Shown here one piece after another: positions 16,061 through 24,265 of a stretch of DNA of 60,868 nt. The notes under the pieces were generated by a model. That model ran no database searches and was not told where the DNA came from. It worked only from the letters and a program-made list of their open reading frames with translations. This DNA is from Bradyrhizobium sp. STM 3843 (GTDB lineage: Bacteria; Pseudomonadota; Alphaproteobacteria; Rhizobiales; Xanthobacteraceae): the NCBI RefSeq assembly GCF_000239815.1, contig NZ_CAFK01000083.1, positions 1 through 60,868 of the forward strand, written 5' to 3'. Both the position numbers and the translations under genes were made by a program. Position 1 is the stretch's first letter; each line of letters starts with the position of its first letter.

Positions 16061-17760
16061 GCGTGCGCCGCTTTCTCCTCGCCGCACTTCTCGCGCTGTC
16101 TGCCGTCCCGGCGTTCGGACAAGCTCCCGCGCCGGTGCCCGCTCTGCCGGATACCGAGCGCCGAACGACCTATTCGATATCGGGATCGAATTGCTCCTGT
16201 AACGTCGGCTTTGCCATCTTCGGCGACAGCACGGACTATCAGGACTGGATCGAGGTCTGGCTGAACGGCGTCAGGGTCAACTATAACGACTCGACATTCG
16301 GCTGGACGATTACGAGCCCGAGTGGCGGCTTGGCCACGATCGTGCGCCCGATCACCGACGCTGTGCTGACTTTCACCAATGTGCAGACCGGCACGGTGCA
16401 AATTGTCGGAGCACGGCGCCCGCGGCGATCGACCCAATTTCAGGAAAGCCGCGGCGTCGCCGCGCGCGATCTGAACCTGGTTCTGACCGACATTATCGCG
16501 CAGAGCCGCGAGACCTGGGACAAGCTCAACGATATGACCGGGCGCGCGATCGCCGGCGTACCCGGAGAGTCTCTTGCCCCCTTGCCGCCGGCCAGCACGC
16601 GGGCGGGCCAACTGGGTTGTTTCGATAACACCGGCGCACCGACGACATGTCCCGTACCGGCGGGCACGACGGCGCTGCTGCCCGGCGCCGGCGTTTCGCT
16701 CGCAGGATCGAACCCGACCACGCTGGCGACCAATCTGCAGGCCGGCCCGGGCATCTCGTTCAGCGGTACCAATCCGGTCACCATCTCTGCCAGCGTGGCG
16801 CAACTGCCAGGCGGTCGCCTGACGGTCTCCAGCGGCGTGCCGGTCATGGTGACGGCCGCGAACAATCAGACCACGATCTACTACGCGCCATACGTCAGCA
16901 GGCTTGTTCCGATCTACAATGGAACGAACGTTCAATCCTATCAGTTCACGTCGTCGTCGAGCGATACGGTAGGCCTGTCGGTTACTCTCGGATCGAATTG
17001 GATCGCAAACACGAACTATGACTGGTTCGTGGGATTGAACGGTGGCAATCCAGTCTTGTGCAGCGGTCCGGCTTGGGGCAGCTTGACCGCCCGCGGCTCT
17101 GGCGCCGGCACATCGCAGCTCGCGACGTTCAACGGCTTCCAGACGAACGCCGTGTCGATGACCTGCCGATATGGCAACACCACGACGATCACGTGCGGCG
17201 TCAACCAGTGCACCTATGTCGGGACGGCGCTGACTGATCTATCAAACTCCGGGCAGATTAGTTGGACCCCTGGCTCATCGGCTGCGGGCGGTGGCACAGC
17301 GCGGCTCTCGGTCTGGAACGAGTACAACCGCGTCAGTAGCCGAGCGCAGGTGCAAAATAGCGTCAACTGTCCGGGAGGATATTCGGGCTCGACCGTCCGG
17401 CAATTCTGCAACAGCGCGCAGTTCAGCGTGGTGTTCGTCTCCGGGCGGCAGACCGATGACCTGTTCACCGCGTCATATACGCAAAATCTGCAGCTGGCCG
17501 CGGTCGCCGGAGCGCTGTTCTACGTCGGGCTGGGCATCGATACGAGCAGTACCATGGATCATGGAACGGTGGCTTGGAATCCGGTAGGCGCTGTGGTTTT
17601 CGCCATTCCAACCGCAACCGGCAGCTACCCTGCGCAGCTCGGGACGCATGTCATCAACGGGCTGGAAGCCAGCGACGGAAGCCACGCTAGCATGCAGCTT
17701 GGCGGCCTGAACGGCAACGGCGCCCCACAGTCGGTACTCGAATTCAGCATGATGATGTGA
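16057..17760 (+). CDS. Exported protein with T7-tail-fibre-type N-terminal domain
   Basis: Residues 1-22 form a textbook Sec signal peptide (basic start, LLAALLALSAVPAFG, cleavage before Q-A-P). Residues about 35-155 match the N-terminal virion-attachment domain of T7 gp17-like fibres: WIEVWLNGVRVNYNDST, a strand-rich middle, then G-V-A-A-R-D-L-N-L and a helix. The rest (to 567) is Gly/Ser/Thr/Asn-rich beta repeat, with several cysteine pairs. A phage fibre normally has no signal peptide and no other tail gene is present, so a role as an exported adhesin or receptor decoy is as likely as a fibre role. Confidence 0.65.
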   Translation: MSVRRFLLAALLALSAVPAFGQAPAPVPALPDTERRTTYSISGSNCSCNVGFAIFGDSTDYQDWIEVWLNGVRVNYNDSTFGWTITSPSGGLATIVRPITDAVLTFTNVQTGTVQIVGARRPRRSTQFQESRGVAARDLNLVLTDIIAQSRETWDKLNDMTGRAIAGVPGESLAPLPPASTRAGQLGCFDNTGAPTTCPVPAGTTALLPGAGVSLAGSNPTTLATNLQAGPGISFSGTNPVTISASVAQLPGGRLTVSSGVPVMVTAANNQTTIYYAPYVSRLVPIYNGTNVQSYQFTSSSSDTVGLSVTLGSNWIANTNYDWFVGLNGGNPVLCSGPAWGSLTARGSGAGTSQLATFNGFQTNAVSMTCRYGNTTTITCGVNQCTYVGTALTDLSNSGQISWTPGSSAAGGGTARLSVWNEYNRVSSRAQVQNSVNCPGGYSGSTVRQFCNSAQFSVVFVSGRQTDDLFTASYTQNLQLAAVAGALFYVGLGIDTSSTMDHGTVAWNPVGAVVFAIPTATGSYPAQLGTHVINGLEASDGSHASMQLGGLNGNGAPQSVLEFSMMM

Positions 17761-17776
17761 GGACGCTAGACCGGCC

Positions 17777-17983
17777 TTAATCGCGCAGATGCTCGCGCAT
17801 CTCGGCGAACATGCGTCGGACGTCGTCGAGGCGCAGCTTGCCGCGCCAATGGTCCTGCAGCCTTCGCAGCTGCACGACCGCTATCTCGTCGCGCTTCATC
17901 GGGTCGGGTTCGGCGAAATAGGCCTGCATCGCGCTGACGAACGCGCGGGCGGCGTCCGGCGGCAGCTCCGGCAGCTTGGCCAT
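17777..17983 (-). CDS. Hypothetical protein, 68 aa
   Basis: Begins M-A-K-L-P-E-L-P-P-D at ATG 17983. Helical, with alternating acidic and basic residues (MKRDEIAVVQLRRLQDHWRG). Its start overlaps the stop of the zinc-ribbon gene by one base (TGATG), which strongly supports both. The longer frame open to 18424 is a shadow. Convergent with the tail-fibre-like gene across only 16 bases. Function unknown. Confidence 0.5.
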   Translation of the reverse strand: MAKLPELPPDAARAFVSAMQAYFAEPDPMKRDEIAVVQLRRLQDHWRGKLRLDDVRRMFAEMREHLRD

Positions 17984-18222
17984 CAATCGTCGTCCCGCTC
18001 GGTCTCGGTGGTCAGGATCGGATCGGCCTCCAGATCGCGCGCTTCCTCGATCTCGAAGCCAGGCGGAAGATCTGGGAATGTGTCCACGTCGGCCCGATTG
18101 CAAATCGGGCACGGGTCGCCCGGCGCGCCGCAGTCGCAAGCATTTGGGCCGCTGCCCCATGGTCGGTCGGGGTGCGCCTCGCATACCCATCTTGCACCGC
18201 CGCAACGCAGACAGAGTTTCAT
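17983..18222 (-). CDS. Small zinc-ribbon-like protein
   Basis: The 79-residue protein has three cysteine groups: C-L-R-C near the start, C-D-C in the middle, then C-P-I-C. This is a pattern of paired zinc knuckles. The tail is strongly acidic and ends in D-D-D. Such proteins occur in rhizobial phage-like regions without known function. Translation is coupled to the following 68-aa gene. Confidence 0.5.
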   Translation of the reverse strand: MKLCLRCGGARWVCEAHPDRPWGSGPNACDCGAPGDPCPICNRADVDTFPDLPPGFEIEEARDLEADPILTTETERDDD

Positions 18223-18287
18223 GAGGATTCGAGTCCTGCCCCGCGGATTGGTTCCGGCAAACGATCAACGGGATTGAGCGCTTGATC

Positions 18288-18596
18288 TCAGCGCCCGTAG
18301 CCCCGCGCGCGGACAGCTTCCTTCTCAGCGAAGGCTTTGGCCAGACGCTCTGGCCCGATGAGCGCCGTGAACTGGTCCCAGCCGTCTCGGAACGCTGCCT
18401 TCGCTTCCTCGAGGCTCCTGGCATCGCCGCTCGGCGCGCGTGGATTCGGCAGGTTCACAGCCCACAGCCAGCCGCCGCCATGGCCGCGACATATACGACC
18501 GATCGGCCGGTCCTGCTCATCGATGACGGCATAGTCGTCCGGTCGGGTTTGCCCTCCGATGACGCAGAGACGCAATCGCCAGCCGTTCTGGATCAC
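18288..18596 (-). CDS. Hypothetical protein, 102 aa
   Basis: Probable GTG start at 18596 with a GGGGGG ribosome-site-like run upstream. The sequence has a beta-hairpin-like part (Y-A-V-I-D-E-Q-D-R-P-I-G-R-I) followed by W-L-W-A-V-N-L-P and a helix (RSLEEAKAAFRDGWDQF). I recall this type as common in Bradyrhizobium accessory regions, but no function is known to me. Confidence 0.45.
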   Translation of the reverse strand: MIQNGWRLRLCVIGGQTRPDDYAVIDEQDRPIGRICRGHGGGWLWAVNLPNPRAPSGDARSLEEAKAAFRDGWDQFTALIGPERLAKAFAEKEAVRARGYGR

Positions 18597-18638
18597 AGAA
18601 TAGCCCCCCGCGTCTTTCTGCCTGGGGGCGGAGGCGGC

Positions 18639-18848
18639 TTACCAGCGACCAGGCATCCGACCTGTCATTGGAGCGCGCCTCGGACGCATCATCTCGATGC
18701 GCTTCATCTGCAGTTCCTGAAGCAACTGCTCGTCGCTGGCTGAAGCGTGTCCAGCCGCCATCTTCCGGATCAAAGCTTCGATCTGCTTGACCAGTTCGGC
18801 TTCGGGCGTCTCGGCGAAGTGCAGTGGTGCAAGATCAGCCATGCTCAT
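18639..18848 (-). CDS. Hypothetical protein, 69 aa
   Basis: ATG 18848 (or the in-frame ATG two codons later) begins a mostly helical protein with an acidic first half (T-P-E-A-E-L-V-K-Q-I-E-A-L-I) and a basic, methionine-rich second half. It follows the GAF membrane protein in the same direction, about 100 bases later. No family recognised. Confidence 0.4.
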   Translation of the reverse strand: MSMADLAPLHFAETPEAELVKQIEALIRKMAAGHASASDEQLLQELQMKRIEMMRPRRAPMTGRMPGRW

Positions 18849-18950
18849 ATGTTCGCCCTTTTGGATGAATGAAACCTTAATGCCGTCTCCTCCGGACCAG
18901 TTCCTTGATTTTCCTCAATAATTTTTCACGGAACTGGCCAGATCTTTCAT

Positions 18951-19934
18951 TTAGCCCTTCGCCGCAGCCGACGCAACCTCGCCCGGGCGCCGCCCCCGAG
19001 CTTCCGCCGCCTTCGCGGCCAGCGCGGACATCGCCGCTATGGCCCTCGCAGGTTCTGTCGTCGCAACCCCGCGGGACGGTTCAGGGGAAAAATGGTCAGG
19101 CTGGTCCGATGTGGCTACTGCCACCCCCCAAGGCTTCGGATTATTGCCAATGCTGATGGGTACCGCGACCATCGATGCGTAGCGGACCTTGTCGTATTCG
19201 CGCCCCAAGGTCTTTAGACCAAACATCGGCGCGACATCGGGCGACGACATGTCCTTTATGATGATCTCTTTATTCATCGAATAGGCAATGCCTGCCACTC
19301 CGACACCTTCTGGCCACGCGCGCGCCTGTGCTATGTCACATTGGATTTTTCGCAGGTGAGCAACACATCGTAGAACCACTCTACCTGATTCCGGAACCGC
19401 CATAAAGACACAGATTGTCCAAGTGTCCGTGATCGAAAAATCGAAGGCGCCTAGCAGAGAATTGCTTGCTGCTGATAGACAAGTCTGGATGATAGTAGTT
19501 GCCGAAGCATCATCAAGATCGAGGGACTGCTCGATCGCTCCACGCATCACGTCCATGGAGCTGTACAAATGCAATCCCCTCGTGATCGCATTTTCGTAGT
19601 CACTGTCGGCAAGTATTTCGTTTAGCTCTAACTCACGCGCGTGCACGGCATCGAGAGCTTTGCTCGCGGTGATCAGCGCATGCGACGCATCATTTTCTTT
19701 CAGTGCATCAAACATGCTACCCAAGGCAACGAGCACGGCTCCCGCGAGCCCTACGATCGTCCAAGCAGAAATTTCTTTGTTAGCGTGAGCGATATCGATC
19801 GACAGAGCGACCGCAGCGGCGGCAGCTCCACCAATCGTCAGTACGACTTTAATGAATCTCGCTAAACGAATAAGTGTTGCCGCATAGGCTGAAAACGCCG
19901 AAGCCAGCTCCGTTCGAAGCGTTGGCCAATCCAT
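18951..19934 (-). CDS. Two-helix membrane protein with GAF sensor domain
   Basis: Residues about 28-50 and 57-80 are hydrophobic and form two transmembrane helices. Next comes a helical linker with many acidic residues, then a GAF-like domain (about 175-295: FMAVPESGRVVLRCVAH ... YASMVAVPIS). GAF domains bind cyclic nucleotides or other small ligands. The start is ATG 19934 with GGGAGG five bases upstream. The gene is visibly AT-richer than its neighbours, a sign of recent transfer. A signalling or anti-phage role is possible but not shown. Confidence 0.6.
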   Translation of the reverse strand: MDWPTLRTELASAFSAYAATLIRLARFIKVVLTIGGAAAAAVALSIDIAHANKEISAWTIVGLAGAVLVALGSMFDALKENDASHALITASKALDAVHARELELNEILADSDYENAITRGLHLYSSMDVMRGAIEQSLDLDDASATTIIQTCLSAASNSLLGAFDFSITDTWTICVFMAVPESGRVVLRCVAHLRKIQCDIAQARAWPEGVGVAGIAYSMNKEIIIKDMSSPDVAPMFGLKTLGREYDKVRYASMVAVPISIGNNPKPWGVAVATSDQPDHFSPEPSRGVATTEPARAIAAMSALAAKAAEARGRRPGEVASAAAKG

Positions 19935-20161
19935 CAATACCTCCCGCTCTTTGAACTCCCCTTATCATAATACTACTAGCAGAATCATTACCTCTGGTTG
20001 CGCAACCTAGCCGGCCGACACACAAGCCTGCAAGCCTCGGCGCGAACTATGCTGCTGATGGCGACCTCGCTCGCGCGTGGGCGCAACTGGGGACCGCCGT
20101 GTCGCCGGGTGAAATTGGGCAGCTCAGAATTCTGAGCTCCGTATGCGCCGATGCGAAACAT

Positions 20162-20536
20162 CTAAGGCCGCTTCCCTGCAGGGCACGGGAATGTTTCTCT
20201 CAGCGCGCTTAAAAGGACCAGACCGAACGGACGCTTTGCATGTTCCGGATGATCCGTTACGTATTGCCGGAGGATCTGGACATTCTGCTGCGGCGCCAAC
20301 GCAAGACTGTCGGGCATGCAATAGAGCTTTACCCCGCCCTCGACCTCGATAGCCGCATTTGCCCAGCTCATGCCGTTCTCGTTTGCTCCGAGCATCTTCT
20401 CGTAGAAGTCCTGCATAGGCACGCCGTACTTGTCATAATTGTCGAGGAAGGTGCGAGCGCTCATTTCTGCTAGCGCAGGCCCACATCCAGCGGCTAACAA
20501 ACACAATGCGCCAACAACTGGCTTTTTGCCGAGCAT
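20162..20536 (-). CDS. Rap1a/Tai-like immunity protein
   Basis: The 124-residue protein has an N-terminal signal region (residues 1-23, with a possible lipobox in AAGC) followed by a Rap1a-like fold: F-L-D-N-Y, then Y-C-M-P-D, and a C-terminal ALRETFPC. The two conserved cysteines are those of Rap1a. Family members bind and block peptidoglycan amidase toxins delivered by type VI secretion. No type VI gene or amidase is in the window, so it may protect against incoming toxins. It is 12 bases after the lipoprotein gene. Confidence 0.6.
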   Translation of the reverse strand: MLGKKPVVGALCLLAAGCGPALAEMSARTFLDNYDKYGVPMQDFYEKMLGANENGMSWANAAIEVEGGVKLYCMPDSLALAPQQNVQILRQYVTDHPEHAKRPFGLVLLSALRETFPCPAGKRP

Positions 20537-20548
20537 CGCCGAGGGATC

Positions 20549-21058
20549 CTAGAAACACGTCGTCGTGTTGCCCATACGATTGCAAGTGACAGACCGAGGC
20601 GCCATCCAAGCAGCCGTTGCCTGAGATTGTGCCGCAGCAGCAGCTGACTCTTGCGCCGCCGCTGCAGATTCTTGCGCCACGACGGATCGGTTGCCGAGCT
20701 CTCGCCTCTGTGCTTCGGACATAATCTCTGAATTGGTCTGAGCTATTTGAAGGTCTGCCTGCGCCCGAGTGATTTTCTTGGCATCGAGTTCTTCGGCGAT
20801 AACTGCGACCGTGGCCCAGCTCTTATCGAAGAGATCCGGATACGGGACATAGGGTCTCATGATCTTCGCCGCCTCATACAGGCATTTGTTGCGGGCAACG
20901 AAATCCTTGTTTTCATCTGGAAATTGGGCTCGGCACGTTGCCGTTGCTTGATCTTTGGCTGCAGTCGCTGCCGCCATCTGTTCCCGGTGCTGCTGTTGAA
21001 CCACCAGGCCGCAGCTGCACAGCAACAAGCCAAGCAAAACGACGGCGAACACGCGCAT
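20549..21058 (-). CDS. Putative lipoprotein with Ala/Gln-rich repeats
   Basis: From ATG 21058 the protein begins MRVFAVVLLGLLLCSCGL, with a lipobox-like Cys. The centre is helical with two cysteines. Near the C-terminus is a short tandem repeat (A-A-A-Q-E-S-A repeated), and the end is C-N-R-M-G-N-T-T-T-C-F. It is the first gene of a two-gene unit with the Rap1a-like protein, and both are envelope-directed. The frame is open further upstream, but those residues are not signal-like. Confidence 0.5.
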   Translation of the reverse strand: MRVFAVVLLGLLLCSCGLVVQQQHREQMAAATAAKDQATATCRAQFPDENKDFVARNKCLYEAAKIMRPYVPYPDLFDKSWATVAVIAEELDAKKITRAQADLQIAQTNSEIMSEAQRRELGNRSVVAQESAAAAQESAAAAAQSQATAAWMAPRSVTCNRMGNTTTCF

Positions 21059-21214
21059 GACCCCCAGCCCCCCCAAGTCCCTCCGCAGATCGTTCCGCAA
21101 CCTTGGCGCGAGCGCAAGCAAGAATGATGGGGGATTGGCACCTATCTGCCATTGACCCGCCGCGACTCAGGCGCCCGCTGCCGCCGCGCAATCCATGCGC
21201 GATGGAGCGGTTCA

Positions 21215-22057
21215 ATGCCACAGCCGGGACTGTCGGACGCGAAGGCGGCTCGCATGCTCGAAGGCTTTCGAGCTGGCCACACGATGCGACCCTACAACGT
21301 CAAACAAGCGGTCTTCAGAGACTATTGCGATGCTCATCCCGAATACGCAAAGGTCGCGCAACCACTTCTCCAGGCAAACTACAAAGCTGCAAATGCGAGA
21401 AAAGGAGAGCGCCACCGAAGCATGACGCATTGCAGGCACGGGCATTCGCTCGCGGATGCCTGGGTGACGTACCAGAATGGCTACAGTAAGCGCGACTGTC
21501 GGACGTGCTGGCTCCTTCGCTCACGCCGCGGCGGAGTGATGAAACCGGAGACGTTTCGGAAGGTCGAGCAGGCGTTGATCAACGGCGCACCAATTGGCCA
21601 GATCACGCACGGCCATCCCATGGGAGGACGCCCCAAAGATCTATCTCTCAAGCTGGTCGATGCCATGACGTTCGCTCGGAAACGCCGCGAGGATCCGGTA
21701 TTCGATGCGCTGGTCAGGGAGAAAATCGCGCTCTCGCGAGCTCGGGGCCGTCAGTTCGCATTGGTCCATAGGCGCACACGGATCATCAGAGCCCAAAACG
21801 ATACGTTCTCAGTCTTGAGAGCTGTCGTACCGATGTCATTGCCGCGCGACGTAAGAGACGACGTCATCGGAGCTTTGAGTGTCGCGATGCTCGAGCAGCA
21901 TTGGAACGAAGAGCAAGTTCGGCAAAATGTTCGAGCCTTCATCAACGCGCACTATCGGCAGTTCACCAAGTTCGGACCGATCTCGCTCGACCTACCGCTG
22001 TTTGATGGAAGCTCCGCCACGCTTAAGGACACCATTGTCCGCGGTCTCTGGGACTGA
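21215..22057 (+). CDS. Hypothetical protein with zinc-knuckle motif, 280 aa
   Basis: ATG 21215 follows a GGAG site seven bases upstream. An N-terminal helical region is followed by CRHGHSLADAW ... KRDCRTCWLLR, a C-x2-GH ... C-x2-C zinc site of the type seen in HNH endonucleases and HNH-like DNA-binding proteins. No HNH catalytic triad is recognisable after it. The C-terminal 120 residues are helical (DDVIGALSVAMLEQHW) and recall phage-type DNA-binding regulators. It is divergent from the lipoprotein-immunity pair. Confidence 0.5.
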   Translation: MPQPGLSDAKAARMLEGFRAGHTMRPYNVKQAVFRDYCDAHPEYAKVAQPLLQANYKAANARKGERHRSMTHCRHGHSLADAWVTYQNGYSKRDCRTCWLLRSRRGGVMKPETFRKVEQALINGAPIGQITHGHPMGGRPKDLSLKLVDAMTFARKRREDPVFDALVREKIALSRARGRQFALVHRRTRIIRAQNDTFSVLRAVVPMSLPRDVRDDVIGALSVAMLEQHWNEEQVRQNVRAFINAHYRQFTKFGPISLDLPLFDGSSATLKDTIVRGLWD

Positions 22058-22531
22058 ATCACATAGGTGATTTTGGGTGTGAGCGAAGGCTGGCATGCTG
22101 CGACGGCCGTCGCTTGAACCCGGTGCTCGGCCTGACCGTCGCCTCGATCCCTCGCCCCCAGCGCCGCGAGGCGGCGGTCTGCGCGCGCCGAAGCGCGCCC
22201 GCGCAAGCGGGGATGTTGTTAATTGACGGGTAACCGCAAATCGCTGATGATAGCTCTGGGCTTGAACACCCGGACCAGAGCTAGGCCGCATTCCCTTGGT
22301 CAAGGACTCGCTCGTTTGGCGACGAGTGATCGCGGCTGAAATGACGGACGCAGTTGGCGCTGCGGCTCCGAATGGCCTTCCTTTAGGCCAGGATCGGGCG
22401 CCATGTCCAGTGGGGGAAACCCCTAAAAACGTCCCGGCGAGTCGCTCTGGCTCGTGTTCAAATCCTGGCTGTGCCGGCCATCCCGGCGCATGGGCCCTTG
22501 AACAGGCTCCCTTCAAACAGAGCAAACCCAA
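22058..22531. other. 474-bp intergenic region with weak terminator and possible promoter
   Basis: A 6-bp hairpin with TTTT (22057-22074) follows the zinc-knuckle gene. TTGACG at 22223-22228 with a weak -10 at 22246-22251 (17-base spacer) could drive the operon from 22532. No gene or intact RNA was found. A GTTCAAATCC stretch near 22457 recalls a tRNA T-loop, but the stem does not pair. Confidence 0.35.
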
Positions 22532-23044
22532 ATGACCGAACGTTATCCCATGTTGCCACCTGCGGCGGACATGCTTCGACGCCTGCCTGATGACTCTGCC
22601 GAGCCCGCCGAGGGGCTATCCCGCCGGATGGCTCTTGCCGGCCTGGCCGTCCTGCCGATCGCCCCACCGGCCTGCGCCGCTCTGGCTGATCCCGCTTTCG
22701 GCCTGATCGCGGCAAAGCGTGCCGCTGACGCTGCCCATGGCGTCACGATCGATGCGGAGGACGAGGCAGGCTACCGATATGGCTGTCGCTCGGATGAGGC
22801 CATCGAGGCGGCGTTGCAAGCCGAAGCGGCGGCCCATCTCGTCAACCGTGTTGCCTGGAGGCTGGCGAGGACACAGCCGACCACGCTTGTCGGCATTGCC
22901 GCCGTGCTCCGCTTCGCGAACCAGATCGAGGATGACGGCCTAGAATGGCCCAGCACGGATACTGTCGGGCCCGCGGGCTGGCACTACCAGCTGCGCGCGA
23001 CCATGGCCGCGGCCCTTGAGGCGATCATCCGGAGGGCAGCATGA
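22532..23044 (+). CDS. Hypothetical protein, 170 aa
   Basis: It begins M-T-E-R-Y-P-M. A twin-arginine-like stretch (SRRMALAGLAVLPIAPPACA) at about residues 30-50 could be an internal signal region or simply a buried helix. The rest is alanine-rich and helical (IEAALQAEAAAHLVNRVAW). First gene of a tightly packed run 22532-23938. It overlaps the next start by four bases. Family unknown. Confidence 0.5.
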   Translation: MTERYPMLPPAADMLRRLPDDSAEPAEGLSRRMALAGLAVLPIAPPACAALADPAFGLIAAKRAADAAHGVTIDAEDEAGYRYGCRSDEAIEAALQAEAAAHLVNRVAWRLARTQPTTLVGIAAVLRFANQIEDDGLEWPSTDTVGPAGWHYQLRATMAAALEAIIRRAA

Positions 23045-23454
23045 GCACGGTTATCGATTTTAAGGCCGCCGCCGCCCGCCGTGCTTCACCGGTCAGGCCT
23101 GCGGAGGTCTTGAGCCCTGCCGAGTTCGAGGCGTTGCCGTTGGAGTTGCGCGAGATGGCAATTGCATTGATCGATGAGCGGTTGCCGGGCTGGCGATCTC
23201 GGCGACGCAAGCAGCACGGCCCGAGCATGCACACGTTCCTGTTTCGCAGCTATGATCTGATCGTGGGATCGACCGAAGCGGACTTGGCGCGTGACGTCCG
23301 CGCGGACCTCGACAAGGCCCAGTCCAAGCTCAAGCGCATTCGCCGCCAGATCCAGCGAGATCGAGAGTGGGCAGCTGCGCGGGCAGAGCTGCTAACGCTC
23401 GCCGACGCGAAGCTGAGCGCCGCGATCGAAGCAGCCCTGCGGTCGGAGGGCTGA
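23041..23454 (+). CDS. Hypothetical basic coiled-coil protein, 137 aa
   Basis: Coupled to the preceding gene by an ATGA overlap. A proline-containing N-terminal part (LSPAEFEALPLELREMAIA) is followed by a long charged helix (DKAQSKLKRIRRQIQRDREW) to the end. The charge pattern suggests a coiled coil that may bind nucleic acid. No known family. Confidence 0.5.
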   Translation: MSTVIDFKAAAARRASPVRPAEVLSPAEFEALPLELREMAIALIDERLPGWRSRRRKQHGPSMHTFLFRSYDLIVGSTEADLARDVRADLDKAQSKLKRIRRQIQRDREWAAARAELLTLADAKLSAAIEAALRSEG

Positions 23455-23457
23455 ACC

Positions 23458-23688
23458 ATGCATCCAAAACAAAAGGCCGAGCGAGCAGAGTTCAAGCGCG
23501 AATTGCGAGCCCGCATCCAGTTGCTGGCCGCGGAGCGCGGCTTGCCGGAATCCGAGACGAAGCCGGTCCTCTCCAGGCTCAGGACTTACGAGGTGATCAA
23601 GTTCTGTAGACGTCACCGCGTGAACTACGACTGGCTGCTCTCCGGATCGATCAAGGGGCTCCTCGAGATGGCGAGGAGCAGGCCATGA
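23458..23688 (+). CDS. Phage-repressor-like helix-turn-helix fragment, 76 aa
   Basis: Short basic protein. The C-terminal segment (RRHRVNYDWLLSGSIKGLLE) resembles the end of phage-type XRE DNA-binding domains, where the V-x-x-D-W-L-L motif is common. It is shorter than a full repressor and lacks a clear dimerisation domain. ATG 23458 follows the previous stop by three bases, and its own stop overlaps the next start. Confidence 0.45.
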   Translation: MHPKQKAERAEFKRELRARIQLLAAERGLPESETKPVLSRLRTYEVIKFCRRHRVNYDWLLSGSIKGLLEMARSRP

Positions 23689-23864
23689 ACCGCAGCAGCC
23701 CAGATCCAAGGCCGGCCGCTGCGGCGCCGGCGCAGGCCGCGCGCGAGCTCGCGCAGCTGCTCCGGGAAGTCGCCAGCCTCGACGATGCGGCGGCGCTGAT
23801 CGAGGCCTTCGCGCGCGCCCAGGCGATCGAGGCCGTCGGCCGCTATCAGGAGCGCATGCCATGA
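23685..23864 (+). CDS. Small hypothetical protein, 59 aa
   Basis: ATG 23685 overlaps the preceding stop (ATGA). The product is alanine-rich, with a helix (R-E-L-A-Q-L-L-R-E-V and D-D-A-A-A-L-I-E-A-F) and ends in Q-E-R-M-P. Overlaps at both ends and strong third-position GC bias support it as a real gene. Function unknown. Confidence 0.5.
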   Translation: MNRSSPDPRPAAAAPAQAARELAQLLREVASLDDAAALIEAFARAQAIEAVGRYQERMP

Positions 23865-23938
23865 AGCGCCGTCGGCGAGCTCACCGGAAGCGGGACCGGC
23901 AGCGCCTGATGACGCACAGGCGGCGCCTCAAGCGCTAG
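23861..23938 (+). CDS. 25-aa arginine/lysine-rich peptide
   Basis: It starts at ATG 23861, overlapping the preceding stop, and ends at TAG 23936. More than half of the residues are Arg, Lys or His (it begins M-K-R-R-R-R-A-H-R-K-R). It is the fourth consecutive coupled gene in the run and would be made only if ribosomes re-initiate. Such peptides usually bind nucleic acid. That it is translated is inferred from the overlap alone. Confidence 0.35.
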   Translation: MKRRRRAHRKRDRQRLMTHRRRLKR

Positions 23939-24036
23939 GTCCGGCTACAGCATAAGGCGCGGGACCGAAATGCCCCGCGCCGCCATGACTTTCCTAGGTG
24001 AATGCGTGCGCCGGGGTCTTTCGATACTCGTCGCTC

Positions 24037-24213
24037 ATGCGGTCAGAAGAGATGAAAGCCAAAGCGAGAGAATGCGCGGAGCTGGCCGCCAAAGCCGAAC
24101 CAATGACACGGATGTTCTACGAACAGGCCGCCCAACAATGGCTTGCGATGGCTGAGCAGATGGGGTTCCTGGAACAGGAGTCTGTGTACCGGATTATTCG
24201 GAACCGGAAGTGA
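24037..24213 (+). CDS. Small conserved helical protein, 58 aa
   Basis: Matches a small protein type that is very frequent in Bradyrhizobium: M-K-A-K-A-R-E-C-A-E-L-A, a short break, then FYEQAAQQWLAMAEQ and a basic tail. Translation may begin at ATG 24037 or at 24052. Function unknown. It may be the original chromosomal or an element-borne copy; here it lies inside the element. Confidence 0.55.
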   Translation: MRSEEMKAKARECAELAAKAEPMTRMFYEQAAQQWLAMAEQMGFLEQESVYRIIRNRK

Positions 24214-24265
24214 GCGCGGTCTCGCGCTCGCGAGTTCAAACCGCACCCAGCTGCGGACCGGCTGA

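Noticed and set aside
17777..18424. A 215-codon minus-strand frame.
   Set aside because: Most of it is a shadow of the zinc-ribbon gene at 17983-18222; only the last 68 codons, starting at 17983, look coding.
22440..22480. A tRNA-like stretch (GTTCAAATCC followed by GCCGGCCA) inside the element.
   Set aside because: The T-stem does not pair, and no matching 5' acceptor strand or anticodon arm was found.
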